In this document: positions 1-8,213 of the stretch, in pieces | Position numbering within the stretch: the first letter of the stretch is position 1 | Layout: each line of letters begins with the position of its first letter | Assembly (NCBI RefSeq): GCF_000422585.1 | Contig: NZ_KE383879.1 | Location: 280,660 to 344,659, forward strand | Direction of reading: 5' to 3' | DNA from: Hugenholtzia roseola DSM 9546 | GTDB lineage: Bacteria; Bacteroidota; Bacteroidia; Cytophagales; Bernardetiaceae | DNA length: 64,000 bases | Program-made: the position numbers and the translations under genes | Notes under the pieces: model-generated | What the model saw: only the letters and a program-made list of their open reading frames with translations | Databases searched by the model: none | Told to the model about the DNA's origin: nothing

Positions 1-1
1 C

Positions 2-841
2 GCCATTCCGCTCATGCGCGGCGGACACGTATCGCGCCCTATGGAAGAACTTATTACGGAAGCTAAAAATTTGGTACGACAAGGGGTGAAAGAAGTGATG
101 CTTATTGCCCAAGATTTGACCTACTACGGCATAGATTTGTACCGAAAAAGACAATTAGACGAACTATTGCGCCGCCTTTCTGATGTGGAAGGACTCGAAT
201 GGATACGCCTCCACTATGCCTACCCCGCTTCTTTTCCTTTGGAGGTGATTGATGTCATGAAGGAACGCAACAATATTTGCAATTATCTGGATATGCCACT
301 TCAACATGGCGCAACGGAAATCCTCAAACACATGCGACGCGGCATTACGCGCCAAAAGACCGAAGAACTTATCGATGCCATTCGTCAGAAATTGCCGCAA
401 ATTGCCATCAGAACGACCCTTATTGCAGGACACCCTCATGAAACCTTGGCGCATCACGAAGAAACGATACAATTTGTAGAAAAAATGCGCTTCGAGCGTT
501 TGGGCGTTTTCACCTACTCACACGAGGAAAATACCCACTCTTTTTCTATGCCCGACACCATTGCGCAGGAAGAGAAAGAAAGGCGAGCTGCCGAAATTAT
601 GGACGTGCAGCAAGCCATCTCACTTAGCCACAACCAAGCCAAAATTGGTAAAACTTTTAAAGTGCTTTTTGATAGAAAAGAAGGTAATTATTTTATCGGC
701 AGAACCGAATACGATTCACCCGAAGTAGATAACGAAGTGCTGATTGATGCCACTCAAAATTTTGTCCGCTTAGGCGACTTTGCCTCTGTAACGATTACAG
801 ACGCGACGCATTTTGATTTGTTTGGAACGCTCAATAAGTAA
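2..841 (+). CDS. rimO: ribosomal protein uS12 methylthiotransferase RimO, 5'-truncated by window edge
   Basis: RimO is a radical-SAM enzyme that adds a methylthio group to a conserved Asp of ribosomal protein S12. The reading frame is already open at base 2 (Ala-Ile-Pro-Leu-Met-Arg-Gly), so the gene starts upstream. These residues lie just after the CxxxCxxC iron-sulfur motif, which is off the window. Visible family features are the IPLMRGGHVSRP stretch, ELITEAKNLVRQGVKE, IAQDLTYYGIDLY, the LDMPLQHGATEILKHMRRG region and a C-terminal TRAM-like domain (about the last 65 residues). MiaB-family relatives are similar, but this wording fits RimO best. The stop is at 839-841. Confidence 0.93.
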   Translation, partial: AIPLMRGGHVSRPMEELITEAKNLVRQGVKEVMLIAQDLTYYGIDLYRKRQLDELLRRLSDVEGLEWIRLHYAYPASFPLEVIDVMKERNNICNYLDMPLQHGATEILKHMRRGITRQKTEELIDAIRQKLPQIAIRTTLIAGHPHETLAHHEETIQFVEKMRFERLGVFTYSHEENTHSFSMPDTIAQEEKERRAAEIMDVQQAISLSHNQAKIGKTFKVLFDRKEGNYFIGRTEYDSPEVDNEVLIDATQNFVRLGDFASVTITDATHFDLFGTLNK

Positions 842-1008
842 AATTGTGGCGTTTATGAACCAACTTGTAGCGTACCCTTTAAGGTGCGATTAACGCATTG
901 ATTTTCAATAAGTTAGAAGCACCCTAAAAGGCGTTTCGTAAGTTGTGCCTAAATTCTAATTTTAAAAACACTTCAAAAAGTCTTTATTATACTCGACGAT
1001 TTCCCACT

Positions 1009-2481
1009 ATGCTCTCTCCACAAACCATTCTTTTTGTACTCTTTGGCTATTTCGTCTTGCTCCTGCTGATTGCTCGCAAAACGGCGAAAGGGGCTAATAC
1101 CGCCGACTTTTTCAACGCCAGCCGCCAAGCCCCTTGGCTTGTGGTGGCATTTGGTATGATTGGCGCGTCTATGTCGGGCGTAACCTTCCTTTCCGTACCC
1201 GGTCAGGTAGGAAAAGCGGCAGAGGGCGGCTTTGTCGCTTTCAGTTACTTGCAGGTGGTTTTGGGCTACTTAGTGGGCTATGCAATTATTGGTACAATCT
1301 TACTTCCGCTTTATTATCGCCTACAAAGTGTTTCTATTTATGAATATTTAGAAACGCGATTTGGATTTTGGACATACAAAACAGGCTCTGCCTTTTTTCT
1401 GCTCTCACGTCTGGTAGGCTCTGCGCTGCGGCTTTTTTTGTCGGCACAGGTGCTGCAAGTCTTTGTCTTTGACGACTTAGGCTTGCCCTTCGAGCTTACC
1501 TCCCTGCTTACCATTGCCCTGATATGGGTCTATACCTTTCGTGGGGGCATCAAAACTATCATCTGGACAGATACCCTGCAAACGGCTTTTTTTCTGCTTG
1601 CCCTTGTCATTACGATTTACACCATTTCGGAAGCACTTGGTTTTGAAAGCCTTAGCACACTTTGGCAGCAAGTTAGCGAAAGCCCTTATAGTCAGATTTT
1701 TGTGTGGGAGGGTAGCTCGTCGCGCAACTTTTTCAAACAGTTTTTAGGGGGTATTTTCATTGCCCTGACCATGACAGGCTTAGACCAAGATATGATGCAA
1801 AAAAATCTTTCCTGCCGCACGCTGCAAGATTCGCAAAAAAATATGTTTTGGTTTAGCCTGACGCTTCTGATAGTGAATTTCTTTTTTCTTATTTTAGGAG
1901 CTTCTCTTTATCTTTTTGCACAAGCAAAAGGCGTAGAAATCCCTACCAATACCGATACACTCTATCCGCTTATCGCTAAAAACCACTTAGGCACAATAGG
2001 CGCGTTGGTGTTTTTTGTCGGAATCATTGCCGCCACCTATTCCAGTGCCGATTCCTCCCTCACTGCCCTTACTACCGCCTTTACCGTAGATTTTTTGGGC
2101 TTCAATCGCTCAAAAACAGGCGAAGCACAAAAACGCGCCAAACGGATTCGCGTGCATTTGGTCTTTTCTCTGCTCACTTTTTTGATAATGCTTATCGCCT
2201 ATTATGCTAATAATCAAGCGGTTATAGATAGCGTTATGCGCATGGCAGGCTATACATACGGTCCTCTTTTAGGGCTTTTTGCCTTCGGGCTGCTCCTGCG
2301 TGCAAGGCTGCACGACCGCCTTGTGCCTGCGCTCTGCCTGCTTGCTCCGCTGCTTACCTACCTGCTCAATCACTACTCGCCACAGCTTTTCAATGGCTAT
2401 CAGATGGGCTATGAACTTGTTTTGGTGAATGGTATCATTACCTTTATTTTGCTTTTGTTTTTGATAAAAAAAGAAAAATAA
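1009..2481 (+). CDS. sodium:solute symporter (SSS family) permease
   Basis: A 490-residue polytopic membrane protein of the sodium/solute symporter family (SSS, LeuT fold), probably 13 transmembrane helices. Near residues 344-352 it carries YSSADSSL, the Ser-rich stretch that lines the sodium site in this family. The N-terminal signature DFFNASRQAPWLVVAFGMIGASMSG is typical of the family. The frame is open further upstream, but an ATG at 1009 puts Met directly before the first helix and is preferred. The substrate cannot be told; sugars, amino acids, sialic acid and others are known in the family. A strong hairpin terminator follows directly. It is a single-gene unit between rimO and the convergent YyaL-like gene. 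Confidence 0.9.
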   Translation: MLSPQTILFVLFGYFVLLLLIARKTAKGANTADFFNASRQAPWLVVAFGMIGASMSGVTFLSVPGQVGKAAEGGFVAFSYLQVVLGYLVGYAIIGTILLPLYYRLQSVSIYEYLETRFGFWTYKTGSAFFLLSRLVGSALRLFLSAQVLQVFVFDDLGLPFELTSLLTIALIWVYTFRGGIKTIIWTDTLQTAFFLLALVITIYTISEALGFESLSTLWQQVSESPYSQIFVWEGSSSRNFFKQFLGGIFIALTMTGLDQDMMQKNLSCRTLQDSQKNMFWFSLTLLIVNFFFLILGASLYLFAQAKGVEIPTNTDTLYPLIAKNHLGTIGALVFFVGIIAATYSSADSSLTALTTAFTVDFLGFNRSKTGEAQKRAKRIRVHLVFSLLTFLIMLIAYYANNQAVIDSVMRMAGYTYGPLLGLFAFGLLLRARLHDRLVPALCLLAPLLTYLLNHYSPQLFNGYQMGYELVLVNGIITFILLLFLIKKEK

Positions 2482-2487
2482 ATAACC

Positions 2488-2520
2488 TAAACCCTAAGCC
2501 CCTGCCCTGCTTAGGGTTTA
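2488..2520. terminator. bidirectional terminator between convergent genes
   Basis: A perfect 12-bp inverted repeat (TAAACCCTAAGC, 2488-2499, against GCTTAGGGTTTA, 2509-2520) with a 9-nt loop sits between the symporter stop and the convergent YyaL-like gene. The core CCCTAAG...CTTAGGG recurs at 29625-29659 and 47405-47439. Confidence 0.8.
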
Positions 2521-2532
2521 GATTCAATTTTG

Positions 2533-4560
2533 CTACAAAAGTTCTAATGCCTTTGTTACTTCGCTTTGTGGGAGTTGGCAGGTGTAATTTTTACACACAA
2601 AAACAAGCGTTTTATCGCTATTTCGCCCCTTCAAAAGTGGGAGCGAACTTTCAGTATCGGTAGCCGCCACTACTTTATTGGGGATAAAATGTCGCTGCAA
2701 TTCTTTCGCTTTTTCTCTAAAATCTGCCCCTACGATAGCAATTTCGGCTGTTTGTGCAGTTTTGATGGCGTAGAGTGCCGCCCAATTTGCCAAATAGCGC
2801 GATTCGGCTTGCACCAAAGGAAAGACTTGATATAGCATCTTATCGGAAAGTTCTGTCCATTGAGGCTTGTGTAATAAAAGACCTAAAAAGTGCAGATTTT
2901 TTGCCATCAAAGAATTAGAAGCAGGCAGGACGTTATCAAAAACTTCTTTCTTTTGTGCAATTAGGTCGGATATTTCTTTCTGCCCATTGAAAAAGAAAAG
3001 ATTTTCTTGTTCGTCAAAAAAATGAGTACAAACATATTGAGCATCTTGGGCAGCCTGCTCCAACCATTTTTCGTCGAAAGTAGCCTGATAGAGCCAAATA
3101 TAAGCCTCTATCAAGGCGGCGTAGTCTTCTAAAAAAGCCTCGATACGCGCCTGCCCTTTTCTATACGTGTGCAAAAGTTTGCCTTCGCTGCGCATTTGGG
3201 TTTCGATAAAATGGGCGGTTTCTAAGGCTAAATCTTTCCACTTTTCCTGACCGAAAACAAAATAGGCTTCACACAAACCCTTGATAGTCAGGGCATTCCA
3301 AGAAGTGAGAATTTTGTCGTCGGTGTGAGGGGGTATTCTTTTCTGACGAACTGCCAAGAGTTGGGTCTGAACTTGTTTTACTTTTTCTTTTACCTTTTCT
3401 ATTTCCCAGCCATACACAGAGGCAAAGTCTGCATCTGTTTGATTGCGAAACAAAATATTTGCCTGCGCTTCCTGCCAATTCCCTTGTGCAGTAGTGTGGT
3501 AATAATTTTTCACAAATTGAAAATCAGTTTCACCCAAAATTTGCAACAATTCTGCCTCCTTCCAAACATAAAACTTGCCTTCTTCGCCTTCGCTATCGGC
3601 ATCTAAAGCAGAATAAAAACCGCCGCCTTCCTTATTTTTAAGTTCGCGCTCCAAAAATGCTATCGTCTGATAAACGGTTTCTTTATACCGCTCCAAACCC
3701 GTAAGGGCGTATGCTTGCGCATAAAGTCCAATGAGTTGAGCATTATCATACAACATTTTCTCAAAATGCGGCAAAAACCATTCATTATCCACTGCATAAC
3801 GCGCAAAGCCACCTCCAATTTGGTCATAAATGCCGCCAAAAATCATCTGGTCGAGGCTAAAAATTAGATGCTCTTTTATAGTCTTTGTAGCCGTTTCTTC
3901 TTTTCTGAAAAGATACAAATATTGTAGTAAAAATTCGTAATAAATTGGCATAGGAAACTTAGGCGCACTTCCGAAGCCCCCAAAATCAGGGTCTGTGTGT
4001 TGGCTAAAATCGGCATAAATCGCCGCTGCGGTTTCTTTTTCAAAGGCAACCCTTTCTCCGTACAATTTGTACTTTTCCGACTCTTTCTTTTGTAGGAAAG
4101 CCGTAACCTTATCGGCACTTTCAAAAACTTCTTCGGCGCGTTCTCTGAAAATTTCTGCCAATCGCTGCAAAATTTCTATCCATTTGTGTTTAGGAAAATA
4201 AGTGCCGCCATAAAAAGGTTTCCCTTCGGGCGTGAGGAAGGCATGAAGCGGCCAGCCACCATTCGCACCAAAGGCTTGCGCCGCCTCCATGTAAATGGCA
4301 TCTAAATCGGGGCGTTCTTCTCTATCTATTTTGATACAAATATAATTCTGATTCATCACCTCTGCCACCTGCGCATCTTCAAAACTCTCCTTTTCCATGA
4401 CATGACACCAATGGCACGCCGAATAACCAATGCTGACCAAAATCGGCTTGTTTTCAGCCTTTGCCTTTTCCAAAGCCAAATCCGACCATTCATACCAATC
4501 GACAGGATTGTGCGCATGTTGTAATAGATAAGGACTTAGGGCGTGAATTAGACGGTTCAT
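2533..4560 (-). CDS. thioredoxin domain-containing protein, YyaL/SPATA20 family (DUF255)
   Basis: A 675-residue cytosolic protein matching the YyaL/SSP411 family: an N-terminal thioredoxin-like domain (about residues 1-160) with a Cys49-His-Trp-Cys52 motif inside [18 protein letters not shown], followed by a long alpha/alpha-toroid domain resembling N-acylglucosamine 2-epimerases and glycoside hydrolases. Family landmarks [22 protein letters not shown] and [23 protein letters not shown] are present. The length is normal for the family. The biochemical role is not established; a redox or sugar-related function is inferred from folds only. ATG at 4560. Confidence 0.93.
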   Translation of the reverse strand: MNRLIHALSPYLLQHAHNPVDWYEWSDLALEKAKAENKPILVSIGYSACHWCHVMEKESFEDAQVAEVMNQNYICIKIDREERPDLDAIYMEAAQAFGANGGWPLHAFLTPEGKPFYGGTYFPKHKWIEILQRLAEIFRERAEEVFESADKVTAFLQKKESEKYKLYGERVAFEKETAAAIYADFSQHTDPDFGGFGSAPKFPMPIYYEFLLQYLYLFRKEETATKTIKEHLIFSLDQMIFGGIYDQIGGGFARYAVDNEWFLPHFEKMLYDNAQLIGLYAQAYALTGLERYKETVYQTIAFLERELKNKEGGGFYSALDADSEGEEGKFYVWKEAELLQILGETDFQFVKNYYHTTAQGNWQEAQANILFRNQTDADFASVYGWEIEKVKEKVKQVQTQLLAVRQKRIPPHTDDKILTSWNALTIKGLCEAYFVFGQEKWKDLALETAHFIETQMRSEGKLLHTYRKGQARIEAFLEDYAALIEAYIWLYQATFDEKWLEQAAQDAQYVCTHFFDEQENLFFFNGQKEISDLIAQKKEVFDNVLPASNSLMAKNLHFLGLLLHKPQWTELSDKMLYQVFPLVQAESRYLANWAALYAIKTAQTAEIAIVGADFREKAKELQRHFIPNKVVAATDTESSLPLLKGRNSDKTLVFVCKNYTCQLPQSEVTKALELL

Positions 4561-4867
4561 ATTTTTTATTTTTTAAAGTGAAAATAAAAGCCTCATTTCG
4601 TAAAACCAAATACCAACAAGAGGCTCGAAGATAGGCAAAAAACAAAAAAAGAGAAAATCAAGAAAAAGTTTTGGCAGCCACACAGCTTTTTCGCCAAAAA
4701 AGAAGCGCGAGGCTCAAAAATGGAGCGCAGAAAGTAGAAACATTGCTAATATTTTTAGGGTTTGATAAAAAAAGGAAAAGCGAAAGCCGCCCCAAATGGG
4801 GTTTTAGCCGCTTTTTTAGCCTTTTTCGCCGACATGTCTAAAAAAAATAGCAAAAAGATGGCGAAAA

Positions 4868-4900
4868 ATTTTGCAGTTCCAAATTCTTGCCGTACCTTTG
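4868..4900 (+). promoter_or_regulatory. Bacteroidota-type promoter for glucosaminidase gene
   Basis: TACCTTTG at 4893-4900 matches the Bacteroidota -7 consensus TAnnTTTG exactly. A TTTTGC -33 element lies about 19 bp upstream (4869-4874). It lies 36 bp before the ATG at 4936 and supports that start over an in-frame upstream ATG. Confidence 0.7.
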
Positions 4901-4935
4901 CTAATAAGAATAGCACAAAAGAGAAGAATAGCCTT

Positions 4936-5961
4936 ATGAAACTTTTACCCATCATCAAAGAATACGTCCGCCCTTTGCCGCTCAAGGCAATTCCCCCCAT
5001 TCGTTTGGCGGTGGTTTGGCGTGAGAAGCTCTATGAATTTCACATTGTTATCAAAGAAAAGACGATTGCTTGGCTTGCCGTCGGTTTTCTTTGTGGCATG
5101 TTCGTAACCTACTTAGAACCGCTCCGTTGGGTCAGGGAAAGCCACCCTGACTGGCTCATTTCGCTTGGCATGGCAGAAATTGAAACACAAGCACAGACAC
5201 AACACCTCTATATTCACCCCACAAGCGAATTTGAGCGTGCGCCTGTCTTAGCGCAAAAAGTGGCAGAAGATTTTATTATCGCCAAGCAGATTTTGATTAG
5301 TGATGCCCTGATTGAAAATAAAGTTTCGCGTTTAGACCAATTAAATAGCGATAAACTTTTAGAAATCAATCGCGAGATAGCACAACTGTTTTGCAAAAAT
5401 ATTTTGCAAACTGCCCAGACCCCAGACAAAGTCTATCACTTCTTTACCGATAGCATAGCCCTTCGCAAAATAGAAACTGCTTTGATGGAACAGGTAAAAT
5501 ACAACATTCCTGCCTCTATTACCCTTTCGCGCTCTGCCTTAGAAACTGCCTTTGGTTCGCGTGTTGTAGGCAATAATTATTTTAATATTCGCCACAAAAA
5601 ATCCGACCCAAATCAAGAAGAAGACCCCGAACTTCGCCTATTGAGCCTCTACTTTTCCGAACCAGAAGCCCTGCTATTTAAAGATTGGATAGTGCGAACC
5701 GAAGAAGAATTGGCGCAGACGCAACCCAAGATTTTGAAGTGCTTGGTGCAAAACGATTTAGAAAGCTACCCTTCGGCTTGGGCTTCCTTCCGCGCCCACT
5801 CTGAAATGCTTGCCGCCGACAAACGTTACGCGCCTCTTTTTACAAAAGGTAAGAAGTACGAAGATTGGGCAGATTTGATAGGCAGTGCCGAAAATGTAGC
5901 CTACGGCGAGGGTTTGAAGCAAATCATTGCACGTTATCAGCTTTATCTTTTGGATTTTTAG
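4936..5961 (+). CDS. membrane-anchored glucosaminidase (peptidoglycan hydrolase) domain protein
   Basis: 341 residues. One transmembrane segment near residues 44-58 (AWLAVGFLCGMFVTYL) follows a short basic cytosolic N terminus; the rest would be periplasmic. The C-terminal half holds a mannosyl-glycoprotein endo-beta-N-acetylglucosaminidase-like domain: IPASITLSRSALETAFGSR, in which Glu203 is the expected catalytic acid, then GNNYFNIRHKK and a tail ending KQIIARYQLYLL. Such enzymes cut the glycan strands of peptidoglycan and are often called Bax/FlgJ-like. An in-frame ATG exists at 4762, but the promoter at 4893-4900 lies inside that extension, so 4936 is chosen. Confidence 0.85.
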   Translation: MKLLPIIKEYVRPLPLKAIPPIRLAVVWREKLYEFHIVIKEKTIAWLAVGFLCGMFVTYLEPLRWVRESHPDWLISLGMAEIETQAQTQHLYIHPTSEFERAPVLAQKVAEDFIIAKQILISDALIENKVSRLDQLNSDKLLEINREIAQLFCKNILQTAQTPDKVYHFFTDSIALRKIETALMEQVKYNIPASITLSRSALETAFGSRVVGNNYFNIRHKKSDPNQEEDPELRLLSLYFSEPEALLFKDWIVRTEEELAQTQPKILKCLVQNDLESYPSAWASFRAHSEMLAADKRYAPLFTKGKKYEDWADLIGSAENVAYGEGLKQIIARYQLYLLDF

Positions 5962-5981
5962 CCACTTGTGAAACGCAAACA

Positions 5982-6211
5982 GTCATTTGTGAGGACACAA
6001 ACAACGGCGCGGCTTGTCATTTGTGAGGACACAAACAACGGCGGCAAACAACGGCAGTAAAATACATTGTAGTTTTTAGGTAAATTTGAGTGAAAATAAA
6101 AACGGCGTTCTCTTTGAGAACGTCGTTTTTTTTGTCATTTGTGAGGCACAAACAACGGCAGCAGTTTTTTTGTCATTTGTGAGGACACAAACAACGGCGG
6201 CAAACAACGGC
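5982..6211. repeat. cluster of four palindromic 27-bp repeats
   Basis: Four near-identical units begin GTCATTTGTGAGGACACAAA and end CAACGGC, at 5982-6008, 6016-6042, 6134-6159 and 6172-6198. Each carries the palindrome TTTGTG-AGGA-CACAAA; unit three has lost one loop base but keeps both arms. Units two and four are followed by an extra GGCAAACAACGGC (6043-6055, 6199-6211). A degenerate copy is at 5962-5979. Spacing is irregular (7, 91 and 12 bp), so this is not a CRISPR array. Confidence 0.85.
6101..6133 (+). terminator. rho-independent terminator inside repeat cluster
   Basis: AACGGCGTTCTC (6101-6112), a TTT loop, GAGAACGTCGTT (6116-6127), then a T-run to 6133. One G-T wobble in the stem. 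It ends the plus-strand glucosaminidase unit. Confidence 0.75.
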
Positions 6212-6247
6212 GAGGCGAGGATAAGCCAATTTGAAACCCGTACCCCC

Positions 6248-7789
6248 TTAGTTTGCCCAGTTGCTTCGGTCTAAGGTGCGGAAAAGAATTGCCTCTGCCA
6301 AATGGTAAGGTGCTATATCTGCACTTGCTTCCAAATCGGCAATGGTACGCGCCACCTTCAAGATTCTATCATAGGCACGCGCCGAAAGTCCAAACTTATC
6401 CATCGCACTTTTAAGCATCTGTTTTCCTTTTTCATCAATTTTACAAACCTGTTTGACAAGTTGGGAAGGCATCATAGCGTTGGAATGGATACCTTCCATG
6501 TTTTGAAAACGCAGCGTTTGGATTTGCCTTGCCTTGATGACCCGCGCCCTAATATCGGCACTGCTTTCGGTTTTCCTATTTGCCGTCATTTCATCAAAAG
6601 AAACAGGCGTAACTTCTACATGCAGGTCTATCCTATCCAAAAGAGGACCACTGATTTTATTGAGATACCGCTGCACACTACCCGGTGGGCAAGTACAACT
6701 TTTTTCAGGGTGATTGTAATAGCCACAAGGACAGGGATTCATGCTTGCGATAAGCATAAAATTACAAGGAAAATCTACCGAAAGTTTGGCACGTGAAATC
6801 GTAACCTTGCGCTCTTCCAAAGGCTGCCGCAAGACTTCTAAGACAGTGCGCTTAAATTCGGGTAGTTCGTCTAGAAAAAGTACGCCATTGTGCGCCAAGC
6901 TAATTTCGCCCGGCTGCGGATTGCCGCCACCACCCACTAAGGCAACGTCGCTGATGGTATGATGAGGAGCGCGGAAAGGGCGTTGGACTACCAAAAAAGA
7001 ATCTGTCCCGACAATCTTACCCGCCACTGAATGGATTTTAGTCGTTTCTAAGGCTTCATGCAACGAAATAGGGGGGAGGATAGAGGGCAATCTTTTGGCG
7101 AGCATCGTTTTGCCTGCCCCCGGCGAACCTATCATAATGACATTGTGTCCGCCTGCTGCTGCAATTTCTAAGGCGCGTTTGATATTTTCCTGTCCCTGCA
7201 CGTCAGAAAAGTCGGCTTCGTATTCGTTTTGTTTTTGGGAAAAAAGGTCGCGCGTATTGATGTGTAGGGGTGCGATAGTTTTTTCACCTTCAAAAAAAGC
7301 AATGGCTTCTTCCAAATTCTCTACGCCAATAATATCCAAATCATTGACAATAGCAGCTTCGGCAGCATTTTCTTTGGGCAGCACAAAGCCTTTAAAACCT
7401 TGTTTTCGGGCTTCTATGGCAATAGGCAACACGCCGCGAATAGGGCGAAGTTGTCCATCTAACGCCAGTTCGCCTAAGATGACGTATTTGTCAAAGTCGA
7501 GGGCTTCGATTTGGTCGGAAGCCACTAAGATAGATAGCGCAATGGGCAAATCGTAGGCAGCCCCTTCTTTTCGTACATCGGCGGGAGCTAAATTGATGAC
7601 AATTTTTTGGCGAGGAATTCGAAATCCCAACTGTTTGAGTGCCGATTCTACCCGCTGCTCACTCTCCTTGACGGCACTATCTGCCAATCCGACGATAAAA
7701 ATGCGCGTCCCCTTGATGACATTCGCCTCCAACGTAATAATATTGGCATCGACTCCAACTACTGATGCGCCAAATGTTTTTGCAATCAT
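6248..7789 (-). CDS. comM: YifB/ComM family Mg-chelatase-like AAA+ ATPase
   Basis: 513 residues, full length for the YifB/ComM family. The N-terminal ChlI-type domain starts MIAKTFGASVVGVDANIITLE. The AAA+ core has Walker A GSPGAGKT at residues 221-228 and Walker B GVLFLDELPEF. A Cys cluster CPCGYYNHPEKSCTC follows, and a C-terminal Mg-chelatase domain ends the protein. ComM acts in branch migration during natural transformation in Vibrio and Haemophilus; whether this organism is naturally competent is not shown. ATG at 7789, confirmed by the conserved N terminus. Possible TAnnTTT-type boxes lie upstream on the minus strand (7813-7841). Confidence 0.95.
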   Translation of the reverse strand: MIAKTFGASVVGVDANIITLEANVIKGTRIFIVGLADSAVKESEQRVESALKQLGFRIPRQKIVINLAPADVRKEGAAYDLPIALSILVASDQIEALDFDKYVILGELALDGQLRPIRGVLPIAIEARKQGFKGFVLPKENAAEAAIVNDLDIIGVENLEEAIAFFEGEKTIAPLHINTRDLFSQKQNEYEADFSDVQGQENIKRALEIAAAGGHNVIMIGSPGAGKTMLAKRLPSILPPISLHEALETTKIHSVAGKIVGTDSFLVVQRPFRAPHHTISDVALVGGGGNPQPGEISLAHNGVLFLDELPEFKRTVLEVLRQPLEERKVTISRAKLSVDFPCNFMLIASMNPCPCGYYNHPEKSCTCPPGSVQRYLNKISGPLLDRIDLHVEVTPVSFDEMTANRKTESSADIRARVIKARQIQTLRFQNMEGIHSNAMMPSQLVKQVCKIDEKGKQMLKSAMDKFGLSARAYDRILKVARTIADLEASADIAPYHLAEAILFRTLDRSNWAN

Positions 7790-7936
7790 CTTTTTGTTTT
7801 TTAAAATGCGTTTGAAAGATAGCCAAATGGTAAAGATAGCTTCCGCCTTTTGATGCAGAAATAACTGCTAAAAATAAAAATATTTTGAGAAAACATCAAA
7901 TAGAAAATCCAAAAAGACTTTCTTTTTAGGAAAGCC

Positions 7937-7975
7937 AAAAAAAAGCGTTGGCAAGTATCAACAACTCGCCAACGC
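7937..7975 (-). terminator. terminator downstream of the SpoIIE-phosphatase operon
   Basis: A perfect 8-bp stem (GCGTTGGC 7945-7952, GCCAACGC 7968-7975) is followed on the minus strand by eight T residues (7937-7944). It lies about 240 bp after the stop at 8214, so the mRNA has a long 3' tail holding a dispersed-repeat fragment. Confidence 0.7.
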
Positions 7976-8076
7976 CTGCCAGAGAAAAAACGGCTTTTAG
8001 AAAGGAGGATTGCAGACAATCTTATTGAATTTTATACAAAGTTAAACTAATTTTAAGTTTAAATATAAAAATGTTT

Positions 8077-8146
8077 TACTTTCAATCGCCCTGCGGACAA
8101 GGCAATGCCCTCTCCCTACATTTGCACCTAATTTTTAGAATTTAAT
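8077..8146. repeat. decayed right half of the dispersed palindromic element
   Basis: This shares TTTCAATC..CTGCGGACAAGGCAATGCC and the trailing CATTTGCACCTAATTTTTAGAATTTAA with the full elements at 32407-32575 and 45347-45526. The left half is absent and the palindrome has drifted. Confidence 0.65.
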
Positions 8147-8213
8147 TAGAATTTAATAAAAACTGTTCTTTCCGATTCCCTGATTTCAAGTTTTATAGCC
8201 CTGCACAGCCTTA

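Noticed and set aside
5982-6211. possible CRISPR array
   Set aside because: Palindromic repeats are present, but the gaps are irregular (7, 91, 12 bp) with no spacer-like unique sequences and no cas genes.
6086-6274. 62-residue ORF through the repeat cluster
   Set aside because: It runs through the terminator stem and two repeat units, so it is not expected to be a real gene.
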